Shown one piece after another: positions 43,661 through 52,678 of a stretch of 64,000 nt of DNA; the first letter of the stretch is position 1, and each line of letters begins with the position of its first letter. The position numbers and the translations under genes were made by a program. Source of the DNA: Bacteroidota bacterium (GTDB lineage: Bacteria; Bacteroidota; Bacteroidia; Chitinophagales; Chitinophagaceae); contig CAUJDL010000041.1 of assembly GCA_963169635.1 (NCBI GenBank), positions 1 to 64,000 on the forward strand, in the 5' to 3' direction. A model generated the notes under the pieces. It was not told the origin of the DNA. It did not search any database and saw nothing but the letters and a program-made list of their open reading frames with translations.

Positions 43661-43710
43661 GTTAATTAACTGTTAGTTTAAGTGGGTAATGATATAGTTA
43701 ATTAACTTTG
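43661..43710 (+). promoter_or_regulatory. nadA promoter with twin GTTAATTAAC palindromes
   Basis: TAACTTTG (43703-43710) fits the -7 consensus. It overlaps the second GTTAATTAAC copy by four bases; the first copy lies 36 bases upstream. Overlap with the -7 box suggests a repressor operator for nadA. The regulator is unknown. Confidence 0.45.
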
Positions 43711-43799
43711 TGCTTTGTTAATAATTTATTTATCCCAATATCAACACTCATAATAGTAATATTGGTTTTAAAAAATAAATATTATTAAATACTATTACA

Positions 43800-44807
43800 A
43801 TGGATATTAACACAGCAAAAGAAAATTTAGTTACAAAAGGATTTTTAGATATTGAAGTTTCGCCAACATTAGATTTATTTGCAGAAATAGAAAAATTAAA
43901 AAAAGAAAAAAATATTGTTTTATTAGCACATTATTATCAAGAGCCAGATATACAAGATGTAGCAGATTTTATTGGTGATAGTTTAGGCCTTGCACAACAA
44001 GCAGCTAAAACAAATGCTGATATTATTGTTTTTGCAGGAGTACATTTTATGGCAGAAACAGCTAAAATTTTAAATCCATCTAAAAAAGTTTTATTACCAG
44101 ATTTAAATGCAGGTTGTTCTTTAGCTGATAGTGCACCAGAACATTTATTTAAAGCTTTTAAAAGTAAATATCCAAATCATGTAGTTGTAAGCTATATTAA
44201 TTGTAGTGCAGAAATTAAAGCATTGAGTGATTATATATGTACATCTTCTAATGCAGAAAAAATTATTGAAAGTATTCCAAAAGACCAACCAATTATTTTT
44301 GCACCAGACCGTAATCTTGGAGCATTTTTAATAAAAAAAACAGGTAGAGAAATGGTTTTATGGAATGGTGCTTGTCAGGTTCATGAAATATTTAGCTTAG
44401 AAAAAATTACTAAATTAAAAATCAGACATCCAAAAGCTAAATTTATTGCTCATCCTGAATGTGAAGAAGCAGTTTTAAATATAGCAGACTATATAGGCAG
44501 TACTTCTCAATTATTAAAATATACAAAAGATAATGATGCTACAGAATTTATAGTAGCAACTGAAACAGGTATATTATATAAAATGCAACAAAATAGTCCA
44601 CATAAAACTTTTATACCAGCACCACCAAATAATGCTTGTGCATGTAATGATTGTCCTTATATGAAATTAAATACTTTGGAAAAATTATATACATGTATGC
44701 AGTATGAATTACCAGAAATAATTATAGAAGAAAAATTAAGATTAGCTGCATTAAAATCTATTAATAGAATGATGGATATTAGTAAATCAGCAGGTTTAAT
44801 AAGCTAA
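43800..44807 (+). CDS. nadA: Quinolinate synthase
   Basis: 335 residues. NadA condenses iminoaspartate with dihydroxyacetone phosphate to quinolinate in NAD synthesis. Motifs: [39 protein letters not shown] and the Fe-S cysteines in [11 protein letters not shown], in NGACQVHE, and in CACNDCPYM; the three-cysteine [4Fe-4S] set is complete. The normal partner genes nadB and nadC are not beside it. The upstream region with paired palindromes suggests regulation. Confidence 0.96.
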   Translation: MDINTAKENLVTKGFLDIEVSPTLDLFAEIEKLKKEKNIVLLAHYYQEPDIQDVADFIGDSLGLAQQAAKTNADIIVFAGVHFMAETAKILNPSKKVLLPDLNAGCSLADSAPEHLFKAFKSKYPNHVVVSYINCSAEIKALSDYICTSSNAEKIIESIPKDQPIIFAPDRNLGAFLIKKTGREMVLWNGACQVHEIFSLEKITKLKIRHPKAKFIAHPECEEAVLNIADYIGSTSQLLKYTKDNDATEFIVATETGILYKMQQNSPHKTFIPAPPNNACACNDCPYMKLNTLEKLYTCMQYELPEIIIEEKLRLAALKSINRMMDISKSAGLIS

Positions 44808-44853
44808 GAAATTTTAAAATTAAATTTTCTTTTTAACCCAAATTTGCAATAGT

Positions 44854-44861
44854 TATATTTG
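44854..44861 (+). promoter_or_regulatory. -7 box of mutS
   Basis: TATATTTG fits TAnnTTTG and lies 6 bases before the mutS ATG, so transcription would start at or next to the start codon. Confidence 0.45.
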
Positions 44862-44867
44862 TAAGCT

Positions 44868-47489
44868 ATGGCAAAATCAGCTTCTCCAATGATGCAGCAA
44901 CATAAGGCTATTAAACAAAAATATCCTGATGCTGTTTTATTGTTTAGAGTGGGTGATTTTTATGAAACTTTTGGGCAAGATGCCATAATTACTTCTCAGG
45001 TTTTAGGAATTACACTTACTAAAAGAAATAGTGGAGATAATGCAAATACAGAGTTAGCTGGTTTTCCTCATCATGCTTTAGATACCTATTTACATAAATT
45101 AGTAAAAGCAGGTTATCGTGTAGCAATTTGCGATCAATTAGAAGATCCTAAACAAGCAAAAGGTGTAGTAAAAAGAGGTGTTACAGAATTAGTAACTCCA
45201 GGTATTGCTACTAATGATAAGTTATTAGAACATAATAGTAATAATTTTTTAGCAGCAGTACATTTTGCAGAAAATAATATTGGTATTGCATTTATTGATA
45301 TAAGTACAGGAGAATTTTTTATTGCAGAAGGTAATGAAGAATATATTGATAAATTATTGCAAAGCCTTAAACCCGCAGAAGTAATTTTTCAAAGAAATTA
45401 TCAAAAACAATTTAAAGAAACATTTGGTGTAAAGTTTTATACCTATACTTTAGAAAGCTGGATTTTTGAATTAGCATTTGCAACAGAACATTTATTAAAA
45501 CATTTTCAAACACACTCACTCAAAGGGTTTGGAATAGAAAATTTATCTCAAGGCATTATTGCAGCAGGTGCTGTTTTACATTATTTAAAAGAAACAGAGC
45601 ATCCTAACCTACAACATATTACTTCTATTCAACGAATAGAAAAAGAAGATTTTTTATGGATGGATAGATTTACTATCAGAAATTTAGAAATTATTGGTAG
45701 TAGCAACTCAGAAGGAAATAATCTTTTAAAAACATTAGACAATACAGTTTCTCCTATGGGTGCAAGATTGTTGAAACGATGGATTATAATGCCTTTAAAA
45801 GATATTACTAAAATAAATGAACGATTAAGTGTTGTAGAGTTTTTAATAAAAAATACTGATAACAGACATCAATTAATACAAGCCATAAAACAATGTGGCG
45901 ATATTGAAAGATTGGTAAGTAAAATACCATTAAAAAAAATTAATCCAAGAGAAGTAGTACAGTTAGCAAAAGGATTAAAGCAAATAGCAGTTATTAAAGA
46001 AATATGCTCTAAAGCAGATAATATTTACTTACAAAGATTAGCAGACAGCTTAAACAATTGCCAAATAATACAACAAAAAATTTTTCAGGAAATTGAAGAA
46101 GTGCCACCTGTTGCAGCTAATAAAGGAAATGTAATAAAAACAGGTGTAAATAATGAATTAGATGATTTAAGAAAAATTGCAATAGGAGGAAAAGAATATT
46201 TAATAAATATTCAACAAAGAGAAGCAGAAATTACAGGCATACCATCTTTAAAAATTGGATTTAATAATGTGTTTGGATATTATTTAGAAGTAACAAATAC
46301 ACATAAAAATAAAGTACCAGAAAATTGGATAAGAAAACAAACACTTACCAATGCAGAAAGATATATAACACCAGAGTTAAAAGAATATGAAGAAAAAATA
46401 ACAGGTGCCGAAGAAAAAATTTTATCTATAGAATTAGCAATTTATGATAAGCTATTACTTGCATTACAAGATTATATAGCACCTATACAAATTAATGGAA
46501 ATGTATTAGCTATTATAGATTGTTTAATTTGTTTTGCAGAAAATGCTTTACGCTATAATTATAAAAAGCCTACTTTACACGATGGGTTTGATTTGGTTTT
46601 AAAAGAATCCAGACACCCTGTAATAGAAAGAAATTTACCACAAGGTGAAAATTATATTACCAACGATATTTTTTTAGATACCACAACGCAACAAATAATT
46701 ATTTTAACTGGTCCAAACATGAGTGGTAAAAGTGCTGTATTAAGACAAACAGCATTAAATACTTTAATGGCACATATAGGAAGTTTTGTAGCTGCAGATA
46801 TTGCTAAAATTCCTTTGACAGATAAAATTTTTACCAGAGTTGGGGCAAGTGATAATTTAAGTGGTGGAGAAAGTACTTTTATGGTAGAAATGAATGAAAC
46901 AGCTTCTATCATAAATAATATTTCTGAAAGAAGTTTAATATTATTAGATGAAATTGGCAGAGGAACATCTACCTATGATGGTATAAGTATAGCTTGGAGT
47001 ATTGTAGAATATTTGCATCAATCAGCCCATACACCTAAAACACTTTTTGCTACACACTATCATGAGTTAAATGAGTTAGAAGAAAAATTATCTCGTGTAA
47101 AAAACTTTCATATCACCAATAAAGAAATAGGTAATAAAATAATTTTTTTAAGAAAATTAGCAAAAGGAGGTAGTACCCATAGTTTTGGTATTCATGTAGC
47201 TAAAATGGCAGGCATGCCACCAGAACTTATTAATAGAGCCAATGAAATTTTAGCATTGTTAGAGCAAAAAACAAAAAATAATTCACCAACAAAAGGCGAA
47301 CCATCAACAGAAGATTTAAGTAGTAAAATAAAATCATTATCAGCTCCACAAATGCAACTATCAATTTATGATACTTATTCTGCTGTATTTGAAGATATAA
47401 GAAAACTAATTGAAAATATAGACATCAACCGACTAACACCAGTAGAAGCGTTAATGAAACTTAATGAAATAAAAGGAATGTTGAAGTAA
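44868..47489 (+). CDS. mutS: DNA mismatch repair protein MutS
   Basis: 873 residues. Mismatch-recognition Phe-x-Glu is present in LFRVGDFYETFGQDA; the connector, lever and clamp regions follow. The ATPase has Walker A TGPNMSGKSAVLRQ, GASDNLSGGESTFMVEM, Walker B LILLDEIGRGTSTYDG and FATHYHEL. It binds mismatches and recruits MutL (gene at 16847). Length and motifs are normal. Followed by a toxin-antitoxin pair 39 bases on. Confidence 0.98.
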   Translation: MAKSASPMMQQHKAIKQKYPDAVLLFRVGDFYETFGQDAIITSQVLGITLTKRNSGDNANTELAGFPHHALDTYLHKLVKAGYRVAICDQLEDPKQAKGVVKRGVTELVTPGIATNDKLLEHNSNNFLAAVHFAENNIGIAFIDISTGEFFIAEGNEEYIDKLLQSLKPAEVIFQRNYQKQFKETFGVKFYTYTLESWIFELAFATEHLLKHFQTHSLKGFGIENLSQGIIAAGAVLHYLKETEHPNLQHITSIQRIEKEDFLWMDRFTIRNLEIIGSSNSEGNNLLKTLDNTVSPMGARLLKRWIIMPLKDITKINERLSVVEFLIKNTDNRHQLIQAIKQCGDIERLVSKIPLKKINPREVVQLAKGLKQIAVIKEICSKADNIYLQRLADSLNNCQIIQQKIFQEIEEVPPVAANKGNVIKTGVNNELDDLRKIAIGGKEYLINIQQREAEITGIPSLKIGFNNVFGYYLEVTNTHKNKVPENWIRKQTLTNAERYITPELKEYEEKITGAEEKILSIELAIYDKLLLALQDYIAPIQINGNVLAIIDCLICFAENALRYNYKKPTLHDGFDLVLKESRHPVIERNLPQGENYITNDIFLDTTTQQIIILTGPNMSGKSAVLRQTALNTLMAHIGSFVAADIAKIPLTDKIFTRVGASDNLSGGESTFMVEMNETASIINNISERSLILLDEIGRGTSTYDGISIAWSIVEYLHQSAHTPKTLFATHYHELNELEEKLSRVKNFHITNKEIGNKIIFLRKLAKGGSTHSFGIHVAKMAGMPPELINRANEILALLEQKTKNNSPTKGEPSTEDLSSKIKSLSAPQMQLSIYDTYSAVFEDIRKLIENIDINRLTPVEALMKLNEIKGMLK

Positions 47490-47528
47490 ATATTTATTTT
47501 GTAAATTTGATTAAACAATCAATTAGCA

Positions 47529-47726
47529 ATGAGCAATACACTACTTTTTAACAAATTATCTAGCCTGCCTGATAATATGAAATCAGAAGTAGAAAAATTT
47601 ATTGACTTTTTATTGAAAAATAAAAAACCTTCTAAAAAGAAACCAAAATTTGGAAGTGCAAAAGGTATGTTTAAAATGAAAAAAAATTTTGATGATCCAA
47701 TAGAAGACTTTAAAGATTATCAATAA
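47529..47726 (+). CDS. Antitoxin, DUF2281/VapB-like
   Basis: 65 residues: LFNKLSSLPDNMKSEVEKFIDFLLKNKK followed by a Lys-rich linker and FGSAKGMFKMKKNFDDPIEDFKDY. The helix and FGSAKGMFKMKKNFDDPxEDF tail are typical of DUF2281 antitoxins, where the tail neutralises a PIN toxin. One base separates it from the toxin gene, so they form one operon. Confidence 0.85.
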   Translation: MSNTLLFNKLSSLPDNMKSEVEKFIDFLLKNKKPSKKKPKFGSAKGMFKMKKNFDDPIEDFKDYQ

Positions 47727-47727
47727 A

Positions 47728-48111
47728 ATGAATTATTTACTAGATACACATACTTTAATTTGGTTTCTTGATGGAAACAGAAAATTATCTTTAAAAGCAC
47801 AAAAAGCAATAGAAACAAATAATAATAACAATTATGTAAGTATTGCAAGTATTTGGGAAATTGCTATAAAAATTAGTTTAGAAAGGCTTATAATTAATTT
47901 ACCCTTTAAAAATTTAAATAAAGAATTAATAAAAAATAATTTTCAACTATTACCTATAACATTTCATGATATTGTTATTTTAACCAGCCAACCTTTTCAT
48001 CATAACGACCCATTTGATAGAATAATTATTGCACAAGCAATTGCAAATAATTACACATTAATTACAAAAGATAAATTATTTTCAGCCTATTCTTTACAAA
48101 CACTTTGGTAA
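47728..48111 (+). CDS. PIN-domain ribonuclease toxin, VapC-like
   Basis: 127 residues with the PIN acid cluster: MNYLLDTHTLIWFLDG (first Asp), ASIWEIAIK (Glu), DPFDRIIIAQA (Asp pair) and ITKD (last Asp). VapC-type toxins are Mg-dependent RNases that stop translation by cutting tRNA or rRNA. Paired with the DUF2281 antitoxin just upstream. Located between mutS and prfA. Confidence 0.87.
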   Translation: MNYLLDTHTLIWFLDGNRKLSLKAQKAIETNNNNNYVSIASIWEIAIKISLERLIINLPFKNLNKELIKNNFQLLPITFHDIVILTSQPFHHNDPFDRIIIAQAIANNYTLITKDKLFSAYSLQTLW

Positions 48112-48175
48112 TAATGCAATATCTTAATTTATGAATATAAAGTAAATGCTAAAGTGTCTTAAAATAAATGTACTT

Positions 48176-48205
48176 TTTGTATAACCCACCAATACATTAC
48201 TTTTG
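48176..48205 (+). promoter_or_regulatory. Promoter of prfA
   Basis: TTTG (48176-48179), 18 bases, TACTTTTG (48198-48205): a full Bacteroidota -33/-7 match. The prfA ATG lies 20 bases after the -7 box. Confidence 0.65.
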
Positions 48206-48225
48206 CCCACCCAAAATAAAGTGGT

Positions 48226-49290
48226 ATGATTGATAAGTTAGAAGCAATAAAAGCAAGATTTGAACAAGTTGGTATTGCATTAACCAACCCAGAAATTATT
48301 AATAATCAAAAAGAGTTTGGTAAATTAAGTAAAGAATATCGCTCTTTAGAAAAAATTGTACAACCTTTTGAGCAGTATAAAAAAACATTAACCGATTATG
48401 ATTTTGCTAAAGAAAGCTTAAATGGCAATGATGAAGATTTAAAAGAATTAGCAAAAATGGAATTGCCAGAGTTAGAAGAAAAGAAAGAAGAGCTAGAGAA
48501 ATTACTTACACGATTATTAATACCCAAAGACCCACAAGACGATAAAAATGCTATTTTAGAAATACGTGCAGGAACAGGAGGCGATGAAGCAAGTTTATTT
48601 GCAGGAGATTTATTAGGTATGTATTTAAGATATGCACAAAAGAAAGGCTGGAAAGCTGCTGTAGTAAGTGAAAGTGAAGGTACAGTTGGTGGTTATAAAG
48701 AAGTAGTTGTTGAAATTACAGGAGAAGATGTTTATGGTACTTTAAAATTTGAAAGTGGTGTACATCGTGTACAACGTGTACCAAATACAGAAACACAAGG
48801 ACGTGTACATACAAGTGCTGCAACTGTTGCTGTAATGCCAGAAGCTGAAGAAGTAGATGTAGAATTAAAGGACAGTGATGTAAAAATGGAAACTGCCAGA
48901 AGTGGTGGTGCTGGTGGGCAAAATGTAAATAAAGTAGAAACCAAAGTTTTTTTAACACATACTCCCACAGGTATTGTGGTTGTTTGTCAAACAGAAAGAA
49001 CACAGTTAGCCAATAGAGAAAAAGCTATGCAAATGTTGCGTACAAAACTTTATGAAGAACAAGTACGTAAACAAGAAGATGAAATTGCTCGTCAAAGAAA
49101 AACATTGGTAAGTACAGGCGATAGAAGTGCAAAAATTAGAACTTATAATTGGCCACAAGGTAGGGTTACAGATCATAGAATTGGACTAACATCTTATAAT
49201 TTAGATAGTGTTGTTAATGGAAATATTGATGAGTTTATTGAAACATTACAATTAGCAGAGAATACAGCAAAAATGACCAATCAAGAATAA
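48226..49290 (+). CDS. prfA: Peptide chain release factor 1
   Basis: 354 residues. The GGQ catalytic loop appears as [16 protein letters not shown], which releases the finished peptide. [28 protein letters not shown] and [18 protein letters not shown] are family hallmarks of RF1, which reads UAA and UAG. No frameshift site of the RF2 kind is present. The short hypothetical gene at 49306 follows 15 bases later and may be co-transcribed. Confidence 0.97.
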   Translation: MIDKLEAIKARFEQVGIALTNPEIINNQKEFGKLSKEYRSLEKIVQPFEQYKKTLTDYDFAKESLNGNDEDLKELAKMELPELEEKKEELEKLLTRLLIPKDPQDDKNAILEIRAGTGGDEASLFAGDLLGMYLRYAQKKGWKAAVVSESEGTVGGYKEVVVEITGEDVYGTLKFESGVHRVQRVPNTETQGRVHTSAATVAVMPEAEEVDVELKDSDVKMETARSGGAGGQNVNKVETKVFLTHTPTGIVVVCQTERTQLANREKAMQMLRTKLYEEQVRKQEDEIARQRKTLVSTGDRSAKIRTYNWPQGRVTDHRIGLTSYNLDSVVNGNIDEFIETLQLAENTAKMTNQE

Positions 49291-49305
49291 GTAAAATAAT
49301 AAATT

Positions 49306-49782
49306 ATGCAATTTGGTTTTGTGTATGATAAGAAAAAAACAATTCAAGCATTACGCTATCACTTTATTTCCAGAAAAGAAATAAGACTGCTAATAATTGT
49401 TGTTAATGTTTTTGCTATTACATCTGCCATATTATTTTATTTTAAAAAAATTAGACCAGAATATTTTTTACTTGGCTCTATCATGTGGTTATTAATTATG
49501 ATTGCTACATGGTTTATTTTACCTTATGCTGTTTATAAAAAAACTGCTATGTTTCAACATAGGTTTATAGCTCATTTTTTAACAGAGAAACTAATTTTAG
49601 AAACTGAAGCAGGCAATGCTTCGTGGGAGTGGAATAAATTTCAACGCTATACAGAATCTCCTAACTGTTTTCATTTATATTTTAATACTAAATCATTTTT
49701 AATAATACCCAATGATAATATTAGTGATGAAATGAGGCATGAAATAAGAGGTATATTAAAAAAAGGAATAGGCAATCAATAA
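49306..49782 (+). CDS. YcxB-like membrane protein
   Basis: 158 residues with two adjacent membrane helices (about 26-46 and 54-76), preceded by a short cytoplasmic part and followed by a soluble domain with SWEWNKFQRYTESPNCFHLYFNTKSFLIIP. This layout, with a Trp-rich beta segment and xxxxIIP, is that of the YcxB-like family. Function unknown. Follows prfA in the same direction. Confidence 0.7.
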   Translation: MQFGFVYDKKKTIQALRYHFISRKEIRLLIIVVNVFAITSAILFYFKKIRPEYFLLGSIMWLLIMIATWFILPYAVYKKTAMFQHRFIAHFLTEKLILETEAGNASWEWNKFQRYTESPNCFHLYFNTKSFLIIPNDNISDEMRHEIRGILKKGIGNQ

Positions 49783-49790
49783 AAAACAAA

Positions 49791-49814
49791 AAGCCCACTA
49801 AAGATAGTGAGCTT
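49791..49814 (-). terminator. Terminator downstream of tRNA-Pro
   Basis: Arms AAGCCCACTA (49791-49800) and TAGTGAGCTT (49805-49814) around AAGA. The mismatch becomes G.U on the minus strand and TTTTTGTTTTTT follows, so it ends the tRNA transcript. Confidence 0.75.
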
Positions 49815-49827
49815 AAAACTTAAGAAG

Positions 49828-49901
49828 TCGGGAGGACAGGATTCGAACCTGCGACCCCCTGGTCCCAAACCAGGTATTCTACCGGGCTGAACTACCTCCC
49901 G
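49828..49901 (-). tRNA. tRNA-Pro (anticodon UGG)
   Basis: Cloverleaf on the minus strand: acceptor CGGGAGG/CCTCCCG, T8-A9, D arm starting GTTCAGCCCGGTAG, anticodon stem CCTGG/CCAGG with loop TTTGGGA giving anticodon TGG, T arm GCAGG-TTCGAAT-CCTGT, discriminator A. The CCA end is not encoded. Length 74 without CCA. Confidence 0.95.
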
Positions 49902-50089
49902 AAAAATCTTTTGGGCTGCAAATATAGGAGGCTGTTACTGAAAAAAAAATTCTACTTTAAATATATTATTTTTTAAACATCCCCTTTTTATACGTGCTAT
50001 TGGGTATTTTATAGATAAATCTTGGCATTAAATATGTAATATTATGCTAGCTTTTATCTTTATACTGTTCATTTTTTAAAATTAATGTT

Positions 50090-51304
50090 ATGAAACACAT
50101 GAAAATTTTTACTTTTTTAATTACACTTTGTTTAATTAGTTTTTCTGTTACAGCACAAAAAGCTAAAAGTAAAAACAAAAAAGTAGTACAGAAATATGGC
50201 TGTAGTAGCGAAGTGCCAGTTGCTAAAATGGTTATAGAAGACACTACCCCAGGCAGAGGCCTTGCAGATAATTACTATTTGTGGGATAATGGCAAAATAA
50301 TTTATGTAAAATTTTTAAGTGGCAGTAAGTCAATGCAGGATAAGGTAAAAACCATTGCTAAAGAGTGGGAAAAATATGCCAATATAAAATTTCATTTTGT
50401 TGAAGTTGGCCCATCGCATATTAGAATAAATTTAGACGATAAAGGAGGTCATAACTCTGTAATTGGATCAATGGCTGTATCTGTTCCTCAAGATGAAAGA
50501 ACCATGAACTTTGATACAACAGATTTTAAAACCTATGCTGCAATGTATAGAACAGTTTTACACGAGTTTGGACATGCTATAGGTTTATTACACGAACATT
50601 ATAGCCCAATTTCTGGTATTCATTGGAATAAAACAGCTGTTTATAATGAACTAAAACAAACACAAGGCTGGACAAAAGAAATGGTTGATGTAAACTTATT
50701 TCAACAATATAATATTAACTACACTAATGGTACTAAATACGACCCAAGATCTATTATGCACTATCCTGTTTTTGCACGTTGGACAACCGATGGTTATAAT
50801 GTAAATTGGAATAATCAACTATCTTCAGGAGATATAGAATTAATCAGTTTATTATATCCTAAAAACAGCGAAAGACAAAATGAAGTACCAAGATTTACAG
50901 TATCTGATTTTACTAATATTAAAGTAACCAATAATGATGCTCAACAAGGTATTTCTATTTATCCTTCATTTAATATAAGCACAGCAGGAAAATCGGCAAG
51001 AGTTTATTTTATTGCATTTTTTTATGATGCAGAAGGAAATCCAATTATGAAAGAAGGAGGCTCTTACAATATTAATAAAATGACAGCTACTTTTAAATCA
51101 TCTGTATTAGGTGTAAATAAAAAATTATCTGCCAATAAATTACAACCAAACGATTTTGAATTGTTTATTCCTTACAGCGAATTACCTGTTGCCAAAGGAA
51201 AAAATAATTTTCAAGTAGAGTTTAGAGTATATTTATTAGATGATAAAGAATTAAAAATATTATATCAATCAAGAAGATCTGTATTTAATTTTATAAAATC
51301 ATAA
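50090..51304 (+). CDS. Exported astacin-like metalloprotease, copy 1
   Basis: 404 residues. Signal peptide (ITLCLISFSVTAQ), then an M12A-type zinc protease domain: HEFGHAIGLLHEHYSP around residues 157-170 (HExxHxxGxxHE) and the Met-turn SIMHYP. A C-terminal domain of about 140 residues (VPRFTVSDFTNIKV onward) is an Ig-like or C2-like beta domain of unknown role. About 50 percent of residues look shared with the next gene, so the pair is a tandem duplication. It is not a type IX substrate by eye because no sorting domain is present. Probably periplasmic or secreted. Confidence 0.87.
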   Translation: MKHMKIFTFLITLCLISFSVTAQKAKSKNKKVVQKYGCSSEVPVAKMVIEDTTPGRGLADNYYLWDNGKIIYVKFLSGSKSMQDKVKTIAKEWEKYANIKFHFVEVGPSHIRINLDDKGGHNSVIGSMAVSVPQDERTMNFDTTDFKTYAAMYRTVLHEFGHAIGLLHEHYSPISGIHWNKTAVYNELKQTQGWTKEMVDVNLFQQYNINYTNGTKYDPRSIMHYPVFARWTTDGYNVNWNNQLSSGDIELISLLYPKNSERQNEVPRFTVSDFTNIKVTNNDAQQGISIYPSFNISTAGKSARVYFIAFFYDAEGNPIMKEGGSYNINKMTATFKSSVLGVNKKLSANKLQPNDFELFIPYSELPVAKGKNNFQVEFRVYLLDDKELKILYQSRRSVFNFIKS

Positions 51305-51338
51305 AACCTTAAATCATTAAAAACTTAAAACAAAAACA

Positions 51339-52547
51339 ATGAAAACAATAAAACAATTATTAGTATTTGGTATAGCTATATGCTTTGCTACTACTGCTAC
51401 AGCACAACAAAAGCAACAGTATAAAAAAGCAGGATGTGCAACTGTAGAACCCATTCAGCAAGTATTTGCTTTTGATACAACAGAAACAGGAAAAAGAGGT
51501 ATGGCAGATAATTATTACTTGTGGGATAATGGTAAAACACTACACGTAAAAATTATGAATGGTAGCAAACATTATAAAGATTTAATAAAACGCTATGCAA
51601 AAGAGTGGGAAAAATATGCCAATATAAAATTTGAGTTTGTAGAAGTTGGTCCATCTCACATACGTGTAATACTTACAGGCAATGATGGTGGTGGAAACTA
51701 TTCTAAATTGGGCACTATGGCATTAATGGTACCACAAGATGAACATACCATGCACTTAGATACCTCATCTTTTAGAACACAAGAATATACTTATACTTGT
51801 ATAGTACATGAGTTTGGCCATGCTATAGGTTTAATGCACGAACACATGAGCCCAACATCTGGCATTAAATGGGATAAAAACAGAATTTATGCTTCTTATA
51901 AACTAAATCAAGGTTGGGATAAAGACATGGTTGATGCACAGCTATTTAAAAAATATGCAGTTTCTTATACCAATGGCACACAGTACGATGCAAAATCTAT
52001 AATGCACTATCCTATTTCTAGATGGGAAACTTTAGATGGTTATCATGTAGAATGGAATAATAGTATTTCTGCAGGAGATAAAGCTTTAATTGGTGCTCTT
52101 TATCCTAAAAAAGGAGAACGTATAAATGAAGTACCTCGTTTTACTGTTAGCAGTTTTACAAATATGAGTGTAGTAAGAAATGATACTAAAGAAGGTGTTT
52201 CTTTTTATCCTTCATTTACTATTAATACTGCAGGAAAAAGTGGTAGAGTTTATTATTTAGCCGTATTTACAGACGAAAATGGTAATATGTTCGAAACTGC
52301 TAGTAATGAATATAAAGTATTTGGAGTGTCTGGTACATCTAAAACAACAGTATTAAATGCAGGCCAACATATTGAAGTTAATAAAGGCGGTAAAAAAGAT
52401 ATGGAATTATTTATACCTTATGCTGAAATACCAGAAAAAATAAGAAACAAAAACATTAGAGCATCATTCTACGTTTTTCTTTACGATAACGATGAAATGA
52501 AATTATTGTATGCTTCTAAAAGTGTACCATGTAATATGGCAAGATAA
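51339..52547 (+). CDS. Exported astacin-like metalloprotease, copy 2
   Basis: 402 residues, paralogous to the gene 34 bases upstream. It has its own signal peptide (IAICFATTATAQQ), the zinc motif HEFGHAIGLMHEHMSP at the same position, and SIMHYPIS. Both copies share the DNYYLWDNGK, EWEKYANIKF and FVEVGPSHIR segments. The C-terminal domain is kept (VPRFTVSSFTNMSV, SFYPSFTINTAGKSGRVYYLAVF). The spacing suggests a two-gene operon closed by the terminator at 52577. Confidence 0.87.
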   Translation: MKTIKQLLVFGIAICFATTATAQQKQQYKKAGCATVEPIQQVFAFDTTETGKRGMADNYYLWDNGKTLHVKIMNGSKHYKDLIKRYAKEWEKYANIKFEFVEVGPSHIRVILTGNDGGGNYSKLGTMALMVPQDEHTMHLDTSSFRTQEYTYTCIVHEFGHAIGLMHEHMSPTSGIKWDKNRIYASYKLNQGWDKDMVDAQLFKKYAVSYTNGTQYDAKSIMHYPISRWETLDGYHVEWNNSISAGDKALIGALYPKKGERINEVPRFTVSSFTNMSVVRNDTKEGVSFYPSFTINTAGKSGRVYYLAVFTDENGNMFETASNEYKVFGVSGTSKTTVLNAGQHIEVNKGGKKDMELFIPYAEIPEKIRNKNIRASFYVFLYDNDEMKLLYASKSVPCNMAR

Positions 52548-52576
52548 TTTATCGGCAAAACAAATAAACAAAACAA

Positions 52577-52603
52577 GGGCTACATAAATTGTAGCCTTTT
52601 TCT
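52577..52603 (+). terminator. Terminator of the metalloprotease operon
   Basis: Stem GGCTACA/TGTAGCC (52578-52584 and 52590-52596) with loop TAAAT, followed by TTTTTCTTTTT. It separates the proteases from the caspase gene. Confidence 0.85.
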
Positions 52604-52649
52604 TTTTAATTAAGTGTAATCTATAAAATAAGTATTATTGGGTATAGGT

Positions 52650-52665
52650 TACTTTTTAAAAAGTA
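52650..52665. promoter_or_regulatory. 16-bp perfect palindrome before the caspase gene
   Basis: TACTTTTTAAAAAGTA lies 13 bases before the ATG at 52679. It could be an operator, or chance in AT-rich DNA. Confidence 0.3.
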
Positions 52666-52678
52666 TTACATTAGTAAA

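Larger units (their letters stand above)
43229..43799. other. 571-bp gene-free region between foldase and nadA
   Basis: A very AT-rich intergenic region with divergent promoters, one perfect DnaA-box-like 9-mer (TGTGGATAA, 43294-43302), two copies of the palindrome GTTAATTAAC (43661-43670 and 43697-43706) and one near-copy GTTACTTAAC. No credible ORF: a 19-codon frame at 43339 is not supported. The large size is unusual in this compact window. Confidence 0.6.

Noticed and set aside
48716-49003. 95-residue minus-strand ORF inside prfA
   Set aside because: His/Leu-rich antisense frame caused by codon bias in the conserved release factor region.
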